A stretch of DNA of 64,000 nucleotides from Heracleum sosnowskyi (lineage: Eukaryota; Streptophyta; Magnoliopsida; Apiales; Apiaceae), in the NCBI GenBank assembly GCA_030848705.1, contig CM061240.1, positions 18,681,001 through 18,745,000 on the forward strand. Reading direction: 5' to 3'. Both the position numbers and the translations under genes were made by a program. This document shows, one piece after another, positions 35,817-47,600 of the stretch. Each line of letters begins with the position of its first letter. Within the stretch, counting starts at the first letter, position 1. A model generated the notes under the pieces. That model did not search any database. It saw only the letters and a list, made by a program, of their open reading frames with translations, and was not told where the DNA came from.

Positions 35817-36723
35817 GTGGTGGGTTGTAAGCTTGATTTGAGGGATCAAGAACAAATAGCTGATTTGGAGCAGGCAATGTCACCTATTATGCAACAGTTT
35901 GGGGAGATTGAGACTTGCATTGAATGTTCTGCATTGAGAAATATCCAGGTATGTTCTATAATTACCTTTTTTCGTCGGGATATAACATCTGATGGATTTT
36001 TGTGCCACTTTCTTGCATCTATTGTTGCACCAATAAATTATGAAATCGTTGATCACTGTGTTTATTAAAGGTTCAGTTTATTGTGAAGATGCCTTTACCT
36101 TGGACTATTAATATATTGCATCACTTTTAAAATGAAATCTTCTAGAAATTATATGTTTTCTTGCAGTTTCATGACAACTGTAAGGTAACAAATGCAATTT
36201 CAATTTTGCAGGTCCACGAGGTTTTCTACTATTCTCAGAAAGCAGTAGTTCATCCCACAGCTCCATTGTTTGATCAGGAATTACAAACACTGAAGCCACG
36301 AGGCACCAGGGCTTTAAAAAGAATATTCATTTTATGCGATTATGACAGGGATGGCGCGCTTAATGATGCAGAGTTGAATGATTTTCAGGTATTCTTCTGT
36401 AATGTTCTTTTGCTGAAATTCTTATCAGCACTTATTGTCAAACTTTTAACTTACAAGGTTTTTAAGGTGAAAGAGATTTTAGATGATATAATAATGAATT
36501 TTACAAGTCAGATGTTTCAATGCTCCTTTTGCAACCTTCTGAAATAGACAATGTCAAGAATGTTGTTAAAGAACAAGTGCCGGAAGGTGTCAATTATCAC
36601 GGTCTTACATTGGCAGGATTCCTCTTTCTCAATGCATTATTTGTAGAGAGAGGCAAAGTAGAGACTGCGTGGACTGTATTATTGCAGTTTCTTGAGCTTA
36701 ACAACAATTTAATTGATTATTCT
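35817..36723 (+). pseudogene. Captured MIRO (mitochondrial Rho GTPase) exons
   Basis: Three exons fit together: 35817-35948 (VVGCKLDLRDQEQIADLEQA, end of the first GTPase domain), 36212-36388 (VHEVFYYSQKAVVHPTAPLF to the first EF-hand CDYDRDGALNDAELNDFQ) and about 36520-36723 (helices after the EF-hand). MIRO anchors in the outer mitochondrial membrane and controls mitochondrial transport and shape. The GTP-binding P-loop exons, the second EF-hand, the C-terminal GTPase and the membrane anchor are absent. It is a mid-gene fragment carried by CACTA 2, not a functional gene. Confidence 0.85.
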
Positions 36724-36841
36724 GTATGTAATCAAATTGTGAAATTGACTGATTTTATATAATTCTTTAGGTTTAAATAGATGTTGGCTTGAATGCGCAA
36801 CCAGTTCTGATCTGCTTTCTTTTTGGTAATGGAGGTAGGGT

Positions 36842-37595
36842 TTCTCAGGGCTTGCGAGTGCACTTCTTAAGAGCAAAACCATAAACGCAATGTACCTCAA
36901 GTAAGAAAACGCAGTAGTAAATTTTTAATATCCTAAGTGAACCAAGTAAAAATTTGCAGATTATTGTTCACTACGTAACTTTTACCATGGTTTTTTGTGA
37001 TTTTTAAGTGGGAATTACGGTGGTGTCTTGGGGGCTGCTGCTCTAGCTAAAGGTCTCGAGGGAAACAGATCATTGAGGGTATGTCTCTTTGTTAGTACTC
37101 AGTATCCTTATCACATGTACCACTGTATTGCATCATGTTTTCGGGCTGTGAATATAAATGGGCCTATGTCAATGAAATATATAATATACATCTGCTTACC
37201 AGTTAGGTTTTATAATTTTTATTGCTGGTTTTGTATTTTAATATTTTCTTCACATATTGTATGTGGAGTTCTGTTGATTTTAGACCTGTCTTTGTAAGTA
37301 AAAAACTTATAGCACAATACAGATTGTAATGCACCTCTACTAGAATCATCCAAGTGATGTTGGTAAAGGTACATGTGGTAGTCAATAGTATGAATGACAT
37401 TTTTAAAATGAAGTTCTCCATGCATCTGCTTCTTCTTTACAGGATATATTTCTTCTCAAGCTACAAGTAGATTAAGTTTTGGTTTTACATTCTGATATCT
37501 GGCTAACAAATATTTTCAGGAACTTTATGTGAACGGAAACTCTGTAGGAGATGAAGGTGTCCGCGCTTTAGTGTCTGGCTTAGTACTCCATAAAG
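36842..37595 (+). pseudogene. Captured LRR protein exons, second piece
   Basis: Exons 36842-36900, 37009-37078 and 37520-37595 splice in phase and encode SGLASALLKSKTINAMYL, then NGNYGGVLGAAALAKGLEGN and ELYVNGNSVGDEGVRALVSG. These are consecutive ribonuclease-inhibitor-type leucine-rich repeats, as in plant NLRC3-like/RNI proteins of uncertain role. Splice borders are retained. The rest of the gene is missing. Confidence 0.75.
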
Positions 37596-38024
37596 GTTCT
37601 GAATATGAATTTTAAACTTATGAATTAATATCTCCTAGAAGTTTTTGGTACCATGTTCTGAACTTATGAATTAAATAATTTTTATTGCGCACTATCATAA
37701 TTTCAGGTTGGTACCTGATCTATCAACAATGGTACTCCATTGACTCAAGATTGGTGAAATCAGATTGGACGACAATGGTACTCCATTGACTCACGGTGGC
37801 ACAACTTCGTAGGGATTTTATTCTGTAACTTTTAGTAGTAGTATAACTTGGTAAGAAGTTGTAAAACATCAGTATTTTTGCTGGCTGCATCCTTGGCCAG
37901 TTGTTGGTTTGGACCTTCAATTTTTTGTTGGCTTGGTTGGACAAGATGGATTTATGTATAAACAAAGCAGCGATTTCAAAAATTTTATAAAAAACTGTTT
38001 CATTTGACTCTATTTGTGTTGCAG

Positions 38025-38155
38025 TATCATAGACATGATGTTGCTAAAAAAACATTTGATGTTGCAATAAAAAAAATGGTGTTGCATTTAAAAGGATTGA
38101 TGTTGCTTAAACAGAAAAAGTAGTGTTGCAATAGACTACACTAGTGTTGCATTAC
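38025..38155. repeat. Subterminal GTGTTGC motif cluster
   Basis: Short repeats of gatgttgc and gtgttgc about every 20-30 bases lie just inside the right end of CACTA 2. Matching motifs lie at 33605-33775 near the left end. They are probable transposase-binding repeats. Confidence 0.6.
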
Positions 38156-38157
38156 AT

Positions 38158-38330
38158 AGTGGTCCCCATTGCTGACGTGGCACCATGTGGGCTCCATTGT
38201 TGACGTGGCACCTTGGGGGGCCCATGCTGACGTGGCATATTGGTGGGCCCCATGCTGACGTGGCACCTTGGTGGGACCCACTGCTGACGTGGCACCATGG
38301 TTGGCCCCACTGTTGAAGTGGCTTCAAATT
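38158..38330. repeat. Tandem repeat of about 28 bp, GC-rich
   Basis: About six copies of a unit reading cc(c/a)(c)tgctgacgtggcacc(a/t)tggtgggcc. Each contains TGACGTGGC, a sequence resembling a bZIP (ACGT-core) binding site. The array lies in the right subterminal region of CACTA 2. Confidence 0.8.
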
Positions 38331-38803
38331 TTATGCAACACCATGTGGTGTTGCCTTTATGTGCTTTTGGTGTTGCAATATAGGCCTTACGCAATACTTT
38401 CATGGCGTTGCAATAGCTAGTAAAAGCGTTGCGTTAGAGGTCTTAGGCAACGACCGTATTGGCAACGCTGCCATGGTGTTGCCTTTTACCTTAGGCAACG
38501 CTATTCAAGCCTTCTGCAACACTAAAGAGGGGGTTGCGTATGCTCACTTATGGCGTAGTGGTGCCAATGTGATGGCTAAATGTTTTTAAAGTAGCCATAA
38601 TAATGGCTCTGGGTCACGTCCGTTAGATCGTGACTAACGTCGTTTCGAATTTAAGGTTAATTATGTAATTTTGTTGCCCCCAATAATTTATCTAACACAT
38701 TACACACACTTCCCTCCATTTTGTACGATCGGTTCATCTTCTTAGTAAAGACGATCAAAAAACCCTAATTCATGGAGCTGTCTCTGCTGTGTAATCGAAG
38801 AAA

Positions 38804-41800
38804 ATGAGTTGGTTTATGAGACTGAAGGAAGATGCTGAGATATACAAATCACTTGAACACCCCCAATATTCAGGTACGAATTAAGTACATTTGCATGTGC
38901 TTAAATATGTATAAATATATGTCACTATCGGTACAAAAAATTCGGGGTTTTGTTGTTTTTGTTACTAATGTTCATATGCTTCTGTGTATATGTGATTATT
39001 TGTGTGTATATATGACTATTTCTGCTTTATTTCGTGTTATATATAACTGTAAAGTGATAATTTTTAGGATTTTAAGCCTAAAATTTGATTTGTTACTTGA
39101 TTTAGTATGTACTTAATTTGTTGCTTGTTATGAGTGTTGATGTAATTTGGGTAAACATATTTTTAGGGTTTTAAGTTATGTTGTACTTTTTAAATAATTG
39201 ACAGATCCTGATAATTCAACCATCAAACTACACTATGGTGGAGAAATGAGGAATGATCCTAGGTCATATGTAGGTGGTTGTGTTGATTATTTTGACTTTT
39301 GCAATGGTGATGAACTGTCCATGTTAGATTTATATGCAATAATGAAGGAAATTGGGGTAATGGGGGGTTATATAACTTTTGGTATAAATTATCAGGCACA
39401 ACAATGGATAGGGGTTGTTTTGAAGTGGAAACTGATGAAGAACGATTGGATATGTGTGCCTTAGTGAAGTCTAGGTATGTAGATGTTTATGTTACCTCAT
39501 GTGCACCCTTGGCCAATTCACAACAAGAGATAAATACTCAAAATTATGATTTTAGTCAACCTGAACCACATTATGAAGATTTTGATTTTATGGATAATAC
39601 ACAAGATGATGTGAGACAGAAAGAAGAGATGAGAGAATTTTATGGCTATGAGAGTGAAACTGATGAAGATGATGATACCTATGTGTGTGAAGATGATTTT
39701 GATGACAGTTCTGAGAAGAGTTTTTATTCTGATAATTCAAACAAAGATGATACTGATGATGAACTACAGTTTGACATTAATCCTGATGACAATTTACATG
39801 GTAAGTATGATAGGTTTGATGGTGAGCAATGTGAGGAAGGCAGTGATCATTCTAGTGTGTATTATGACAGTGAGGAAGAAAGAATGGCAGCCAACAGTAT
39901 TGATGATGATCAAATTGGCTACCCTGTGTATAATGAGGAATCAGAGGGTGCTCCTGTGTTTGAGTTAACCATGTGCTTTAAGGATTCCAAAACTTTTAGA
40001 GGTGCAGTGAAGAATCATTCCATTCTTGAAAGGAGGTCAATTACTAATGTTAGGAATTTTGGTAAGAAAGTGTGTTATGTGTGTGAGGCACCTTGTAAGT
40101 GGAGGATTTATGCATCTCCAATGGGAAAGTCCTCCACTTACCAAATCAAGACCTTTATTAGTAAACACACATGCATGCCTACTTTTAACCAAAAACAAAT
40201 CAACTCTAGATGGCTGGCAGAATATTATGAAAAAAAAAACAGGATGAACCCCTCTTGGCCCATAAATGCATTTCATAAAAAAATAGTGAATGACCTTAAA
40301 TGCAATGTAAGTAAGCATGCTGTGTATAGAGCAAAAACATGGGCTCTACTTAAAATAAATGGGACTCATGTTGAACAATATTTTACACTTTTTCATGCAT
40401 TTAATTACTTGTACTTGACCTATGAATATTGTTTAACTGTTAGGGATTGATAAATGCTCTTGAAGCAGTGGTGCCTCATGCTGAACACAGATTCTGTGTA
40501 ATGCATCTTTTTCAAAATATGCATAAAGAGCACAAAGGAATTGCATTGAGGCACTTGTTATGGAAGGCTGCTAAGGCAAGTACTAAATGGGAATGGAACT
40601 TGCACATGAACAATATGAAAGAGGTACACCTTTAATACTTGTACCAACCCTAAGTTTTATACCATTAATGCATGTACCAACCTTAAGTATTTATAGCATT
40701 AAATGTGTAAGTTGTTCATTGTCAGGTATCACCTAAGTGTTATGAATGGCTCATTCAGAAGCCTGTACAACAGTGGACCAGATCAGCATTCAGGACAACC
40801 TTTTCAAGTGATATGTTTGTTAACAATCACTATGAGGTATTTAATTCAAGCATCAGAACATTTAGGGATTTACCAATCATTACAATGTTCAGAAAAATAC
40901 ATATTGTTGTGATGAAAAGAATCCAAATAAGAAGGGATAAAATGAAGGAAAAAGAACTTGTAATTTGTTCTAGTGTATAGAAAAAATTGAATAAGTAAGT
41001 CAATTTAGGGAATAACTTGTCATTTTGTCAATTCATATGTTACTATTTCTTATACATTATATACATTGTTGCAGGGCTATACAATGGGCTGGGAATTGTA
41101 TTGTCACATGGTCTGGAGGATCATCATACAATGTAACAACAAGTGATGGAGGGCATGAGCTTGTGGTTGATATAGTGCAAAAAAAATGCACATGTAGGAA
41201 ATGGGATTTGAATGGAATCCCTTGCTATCATGCATATGCATGTATAGCTTTTAGAAATGACCCTTGGGAGATATACATCAGTGATTGGTACAAGAAAGAC
41301 CTGTACATGAAGGTATACATTCCTTATTTTTTGTATTTTTGGTATTTTTGGTATTGTGATTCCTTCATTTCATTTTTCTTGTATTTTTTGAACCATTCCA
41401 GCTATAAAAATCACACTCTAGAACCCATAGTTGGTCCTGAGTTTTGGGAAGATGCAGTATAGCCAATGTCTTTACCACCCAATATTAAAACTCCAACTGG
41501 AAGGCCCAAAAAGAAAAAAAAAACACCATGAATGATATCTCTGCAGATCCTACCAAGATGAGGAGGCAAAATACCATAGTTCATTACACTTACTGCAAAG
41601 CTGCTGGACATAATTGAAGGAGCTGTGAAACTAGGGTAATTTCTTAACAAGACTAAAGTTTACTTTCTTGCCAATACATGAATGTACACTAATTTATGAT
41701 AATTTGGTACCATGTAGAAATCTGATGAAGTTCAAAAAGGTGCAAGTGAAGGTATTCAGTTGTAGGTAGGAAAGACTAAAGTTAGGTGTGGAAAATGTGG

Positions 41801-42282
41801 AAATGAAGGACATAATGCTAGGACTTGCAAATTTCAGGTATTTTGACACATTTGGCGTGTGTGTTTTTGCTCCAAAAGTCTATCTCCTGAGCATGATATA
41901 TTGTGTTCATTGTACTTCATATATCCAGAAGGCAGTGCCAAATCAAGGTGAGACAAATGATCAGGCCCAGGGGAATCAAAATGGGCAGGCTCAAGAGCAG
42001 CCAAATGGTGAGGCCCAGGAGAATCAAAATGACCAGGCCCGGGAGAATCAAGGTCAACATGATGGTCAAAACCAGCAAGAACCCCATGCTCAAGGTCAAG
42101 CCAGGACAATGTCAAGAGGCACAACAAGTACTACAACAAAAGGAAAAATTCTTGCAAGAAGGCAGGGTAAAATCCATTTGGATGGATCTCAACAAGAAGA
42201 GATAACTACTCTTAGAGGTTTGCAGGCTGCAAAAAGAGCTAAAAAGGCTGAGGGTGCTAAGAAGGCACCATTGAAGATTTGA
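38804..42282 (+). pseudogene. MULE 2 transposase, decayed, catalytic core deleted
   Basis: Exon 1 (38804-38873) splices in phase to 39205 onward. The N-terminal part has a PMI1-like segment, a long acidic region (DEDDDTYVCEDDFDD) and a MuDR zinc-binding domain (CKWRIYASPMG, about 39970-40350). A one-base shift occurs in the G-run near 39410. At about 40390-40445 the protein jumps to INALEAVVPHAEHRFC, so the segment normally holding the first two catalytic Asp residues is missing. Later exons give the YEWLIQKP region (40726 on), a SWIM finger (CTCRKWDLNGIPCYHAYA, 41074-41311), a zinc knuckle (CGKCGNEGHNARTC, about 41790) and a Gln/Asn-rich tail. Stops also occur near 41460. It cannot be catalytically active. 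Confidence 0.85.
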
Positions 42283-42585
42283 AAGCATTCACGCATTTAG
42301 CATTCTGAAATCTTTTGTTATGAACCAAAACTTTTGTAATGCTTGGTAATACTTATTTTGCTAAACTTTTGCCTAAGCATTCAGGGCTTTTATTTTAGCA
42401 ATATCATGGCTTTTGGGTACATTTTCATTCTTGTAATGACAAATTATATGACTTGATTTATGTATTGAATTATGACTTTGTTTGAATTATGTTTTATTAT
42501 TGACAATTTTAAGGAGTTGGAAATCGAGCATATTATAACATAAACTGAAAATCACATACATGATCAACACATTACAAAAGTCCAT

Positions 42586-42909
42586 CTATATATCCTGATT
42601 GAGGTCCACATGACCATTTTTTGGGAAACAAAACACAAGCAACAACATAACTAGAACTAAACTAATAACCTTCCACTTTCTTGTTTGATTCTTCCACATT
42701 TTTACTTCTTCTTCAGTTAACTTCAACCTTTGCTTAAAAGAGCAATCTTCTTCTTCTTTCATATGAATCCTCCTTCGCAACCCACTAATTACTCCTGAGC
42801 AACGAGTGCAAATTGGAGGATCTACCCACTTCAAGAAATCACAGCCATTTGAACCATCTACATACCCTAAGAATCTTCTTCCCGCATTTAATTGAGTCCG
42901 AACAGTCAT
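42586..42909 (-). CDS. GRF-type zinc finger protein, probably 5'-truncated
   Basis: The 107-residue frame contains GRRFLGY...CDFLKWVDPPICTRC, which is the latter half of a GRF zinc finger. A Lys/Glu-rich coiled stretch (SFKQRLKLTEEEVKMWKNQT) and one hydrophobic membrane-like segment (VISLVLVMLLLVFCF) follow near the C-terminus. Just upstream an in-frame TAG (about 42924) cuts off an MNNYCGK-like start that would have supplied the first zinc ligand, so the finger is incomplete. It faces the transposase tail to tail inside MULE 2. Small GRF-plus-membrane proteins are common in plant genomes, and their function is not known to me. Confidence 0.65.
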   Translation of the reverse strand: MTVRTQLNAGRRFLGYVDGSNGCDFLKWVDPPICTRCSGVISGLRRRIHMKEEEDCSFKQRLKLTEEEVKMWKNQTRKWKVISLVLVMLLLVFCFPKNGHVDLNQDI

Positions 42910-43213
42910 TTCAACAACCTATTTACCACAATAATTATTCATAGCCATCAATTGCTTAATAGATGTGAGAGTTTTAGGGTTTTGAATCCCTAATTCTGAA
43001 AGGGGCATTATATAGAAGACAATAAAGCCGTTGAAATTGTCTTTGACCTTTTTAGCCACATTCCCGTTAGATTTAAACGAATCAACTAATGGACCTGACC
43101 CGGAGCCATTATTATGGCTACTTTAAAAATATTTAGCCATCACATTGGCACGAATAATAATTTAGCCACTAATGTGCGAATAAATTATTCTTCAGGTATA
43201 CACAATGCAATTT

Positions 43214-43448
43214 AGTCTTTATTATATGAAAATGATTGTACAATCTTAAAGAGTAACTATTTCTTTGAACTGGGTTAAACTTAAAATTATACATGCACAC
43301 TATTATACATATAATAAATTAAAGTAAACAAAAACATTTCATTTCTCTGAAATATGGGGTTAAAGTATATCGGTCCTATCATTCTTTAGAACTATATGAA
43401 ATAGAAGTAGTGGAAAATTAAAAAAAAAAAAAAAACTTCTTTTCTATG

Positions 43449-43495
<47 letters not shown>

Positions 43496-44340
43496 GGATC
43501 GGATTAAATTGTACCTCCGCTCCCTTAAAAAGGTTAGATAGGACATATAGAGGCATTCAAAAAATGAATCGAAATTGAATTCGGCTTACTAGATAGTTGA
43601 ACACACTATTGGTCGTGAATTGCACGTCTAAGGTCACAGTTGACATTAGCAACAACAGTTTTTTCTGAGAAATATGCGAAAAACTATTTGGCAAATTTTA
43701 AAAATAGTTTTCTTGAAAAGTGTTTTTTGACTAAAAACTAGTTTTAGAGAAAACTTGTCCACCCAGATTTCTTAAAAAGCCGCTTTACAGTTTTTGTCGA
43801 ATAACATCTACGGATTTCAACATGAAACCTCACAAATTTTTTTTATAGTATGCCCTAAAACATGGATATATCAAAATTATTACTAAACAAACAATTATAT
43901 AATTTTTATAAGCACACTTCTTTTAGCAACAATATCAAACGAAGCCTTAAATCACTGCAACAGTTTGACCATCACTATATTCTTCTTCTTTTTTTGATCT
44001 TTTTCTGTTAACGAAATCAAATGAAATTATGTGTATTGTTCCTTACCAATCATCTTTTGATGTACCAACCATCATAATCAAATCATTGTCAAACAAGTCC
44101 AATACTATAACAAAAAATTCATATACTCCATTTTTCTTCCTAACTTTTTTCTAAAACCGTTCGACCGTACACGCTCCACCATTTTTCTCAATAAAGAAAC
44201 ATCAACCAAATAAATTTCTCTTTTTCTTAAAAACCAAAGTAGGGCTATTTTGGCATAAGATTACCCAATCAACCAATCTTTCAAGTCACAAATAAAATAA
44301 CTACACGTTGCAAATTTCATGGCTTCTCTAAATCAAAATG
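43214..44340. other. Intergenic with AT microsatellite
   Basis: No gene is seen. An (AT)n run of about 40 bases lies at 43450-43491, preceded by a poly(A) tract. The rest is ordinary AT-rich DNA. Confidence 0.6.
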
Positions 44341-44649
44341 TCAATAATACCCCTATCACCCGTTCAAAAACTCACACGTTTTGCTCTCTTCCCACAAAAG
44401 GGCCTAAACTTAGAATTTGTAAAGCCAATCACACATACAAACTATTTTCTATCTCTCTCTCTCTCTCACTCGTATTTTAATACAACCCTTCTTTGTCTTT
44501 ATCATTTCTGACAACCCCATCACCTGAATCCCCACACACACAAACACACACACACATATTTTACTGGAGGGTTGAAATTTCAAGAAGTGGGTCAAAACCC
44601 TAGGTTTATGACGCAATATCCACTCAGTTGGTGATAATTTTGGCTCTAA
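44341..44649 (+). promoter_or_regulatory. Promoter and 5' UTR-like region of a possible host gene
   Basis: A pyrimidine-rich (CT)n tract (44450-44470), an (AC)n tract (44530-44555) and aaaccctag (44597) precede the ATG at 44650. This composition is typical of plant core promoters and leaders. No clean TATA box is evident. Confidence 0.35.
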
Positions 44650-47600
44650 ATGGAGGAAGGTAGCTTCAATACTCTTTCTTTTCTTTAGTAAATTTTCAAC
44701 TCAGTTTCTAATTTGTTGTTTTGGACTTAAAGTTTGTACCTTTATATGTTCTTGTTTGTGTTAAAGATTGTATTTTTATGTGTGAATAGTGTGTTTTTCA
44801 CAATTTGGAGAAAAGGGTTGATGATGAATTTAGGTTTGGTTTGATTTCTGATTGAAGTTCAAGTTTGTGCTTTTACGTGTGCTGATGTGTGTTAAAGATA
44901 GTGTTTTTATCATTCGGATGTGTGTGGATGAGTTAAAATAGTGTGATTTTAATTTCGTAGAGTTGTTAATATAGGTTTATGTAATTGTGGATTAATTTTA
45001 AATTGGATTGTTTTATTTGTAGTTATTTAAAGTTTCTATTTTGTTTTGTTTTATGGCATGTTAAGTGCTGATGGGACTGTAAAAGTTTTTAAGTATTGTG
45101 AGTGTGAGGATGATGATTGGTAACTGGTAATGAAGATAAAGTTATGACCTTTCTGCGTTTTTGGACAATATAGGTGTTTTGTTTTTTATGAACACCAGTC
45201 TAATGATGTGCCTAAAAATCTGATTCGACTTAGAATATGGAACTTCATTTTACTTTAATAGGATAGAAATGGTTGATAAATCCTAGGGATCAGAAAAGGT
45301 GACCTTAGTTGGGGACTAATATGTAGGGAAGACGCAAATTGAGCAGGAGTATGAGTGTGCGGTGTGGGATTTAAAATAGAGTAAATAGCAGTTTGCACCC
45401 CTTTACTTTGGGCGTTTTTTCGATTTGGTCCTGAATAATATTCTGTAACAGAATGCACCCCTATGTTTAATTGTCGCTTCGATTTGCACCCCTTTGGCCA
45501 AATTCCGTTAATTTTGACTGTTAACCTTAACAGCCAGGGTTATTTGGGTAATTAGCCAAGATAATTTCCTATTTATTTAGATTTTAATAGTATTTATGTG
45601 AATAATCATGGTGGATTTGTTCTTGATAATTGATAGTTGGATTGTGTTTGTTATGAAATTTATAACATGATTATGATTTTTGATTTAATTTTTGAGCTTG
45701 AATTCGAGTTATTCAGAAATTTAAGGGTCACCGGATTTTCTTTAAGTTTTTGGCCGGAATTGAACCTCGGTAATTCGGTTGTTAATGACACTTATGCCAC
45801 GGAATAGATCGTAGAATGGCGATTATATACATGTAAAAATATTCGAGTTTGGTGTTCATCTTTGGGTGGCCGGAAATGCGGCGGTGCCGCCGCCGGCGAG
45901 CCTTGGGCTCGATTTTTAGCCGTTTTAGTTGATGTTTTGTTGGGTATTGATTGTGTTATGAAGGCCTGTGATTTCCCATAAGAAAATCGGGCATTTTGGA
46001 GGTCGTTTCGAACGATTTGGGCTCGCCGGCGGCGAGGCTATCAGCCGGATTCTGGAATTCTCCGGTTCCGGTGAGGTTGTTCGTCCGATTCCGACGAGTT
46101 TCTTGATTAAGCCACCGTTTGATCCATTTGGTTAGTAAAGTATTTCATAATTAGTGTTTCTGGGATTTATTTTCCAATTTTACCCCTGCTCTAATTAACG
46201 GTGATAGTCAAAATTAACGGAATTTGGTCAAAGGGGTGCAAATCGCAGCGACAATTAAACATAGGGGTGCATTCTGCTACAGAACATTATTCAGGACCAA
46301 ATCGAAAAAACGCCCAAAGTAAAGGGGTGAAAACTGTTATTTATTCTTTAAAATATCCTAAAGTTTGGATATGGGTGTGACATTTATTCAGAGTTTTTAA
46401 TTGCAAAGTATCTAGTTAATTGTTACAACTGATACATGTGTGTATGTAAGCTTTTATTAAAATGCACTTAACTATTCATATTGGAATAACTAGTTAAGTA
46501 GGAGATTGTGTTATAGTAGTAGAGTCAAGTCAGATTTGGTTTTGACTTTAATTATAGGTATATACTTGTAGATTGTTATTAAGTAACGGATACCTTACAG
46601 GAGTTAATGCATTCTACAAGATTTTTCTTGGTGTTTAAGCCGTAGGATTCTAACAATGAGTAAACGAGAAGCACGTGCCCTGCATTTTCAATTCTCGTGG
46701 ATAAATGAAATCAAATAAGATATCCCCTATTTGGAAATTGAACCTCTAGAAACTATTTGAATTAAATTATCTATGGTGATGGGTGTACTCTACAATGTGC
46801 AAAGATACTTCACTCTTACTTTCTCTTGAAAAAGTTACATAATTTTAATTAGTTAATTTTTTTTGGGTTATCAGTAATGCTTGTGCTATTACACAAGCTA
46901 TCAGTCTATCATATACAGGTTTCTATATTATTCTTCTATTATTATTGGATTGCATCATTTACTGATTTATTATTTGGGTCAAAAATCTGGGTAGCTTTCT
47001 GGATTTATAAATTTTCTTGGTTGCCTTTAATTTGTTTAATTTCATTAGAGAGTTGGCATACTTTTCCTGACCTGTTGTAGTACTGAATATATTAAATTTT
47101 CTCTCGAAATAAATAGTTTTAAGTGTTCGGTTTGGTATGTTTTCATTTACATTTGTCCAAAGACAGATTTGAATGTACTTTGTCTCAAATATTACAAATT
47201 TAAAAACAATTTGCTTTGCGTTAATTGGGTCATGCAAAGTTGTACACACTTAAATGGCAACAACATAAATAATGTCTTATGTTTAATATTACAATATAAA
47301 AGGCATTGAAACCTTTACAACCACAACATTGTGATGTCTATGCACTTGGTTTATTTAAGGGAGCCATGTAGACCATGCCATCATCGTATTTGAGGCCTTT
47401 TTTTACCAAATGAGTTTCATTCGATGCAAAAAAGTAATTTGGTCTGGTGATGTGTTGTGACAGATTCCCGCATGTTTAGAGAACAACAATTGCTTGCAAC
47501 TTATGTACTCTTACAACACAGTTAAAATTGGTTCATGTCTATTTGATTAGAGATCGATTATGTGCTTCTATAGTATATATATATATTTATATATATATAT

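Larger units (their letters stand above)
33593..38560 (+). mobile_element. CACTA element 2 with captured MIRO and LRR exons, nested in MULE 2
   Basis: The left end CACTACACCATAAGTGCTCA and the right end (…TGGCGTAGTG) are inverted matches over about 28 bases with a few mismatches. GTG is duplicated at both sides (33590-33592 and 38561-38563). Subterminal regions repeat GCAACAC/GTGTTGC many times, a different motif from CACTA 1, so this is a separate family. There is no transposase. The interior carries exons of two host genes on the plus strand. It sits inside the left terminal repeat of MULE 2. Confidence 0.92.
33528..43213 (+). mobile_element. MULE 2, split by CACTA 2
   Basis: Left sequence 33528-33592 plus 38561-38630 is the inverted match of 43095-43213 (shared text includes TTTATTCGCACATTAGTGGC and TGGCTAAAT...AAAGTAGCCATAATAATGGCTC). 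This gives long terminal inverted repeats of over 100 bases. Inside are a plus-strand Mutator transposase remnant and a minus-strand GRF zinc-finger gene. I could not find a clean 9-bp target duplication, so the outer ends are approximate. Without the CACTA insertion the element is about 4.7 kb. Confidence 0.8.

Noticed and set aside
35817..36723. Functional MIRO GTPase gene
   Set aside because: The P-loop, second GTPase domain and membrane anchor are absent and the fragment sits inside CACTA 2.
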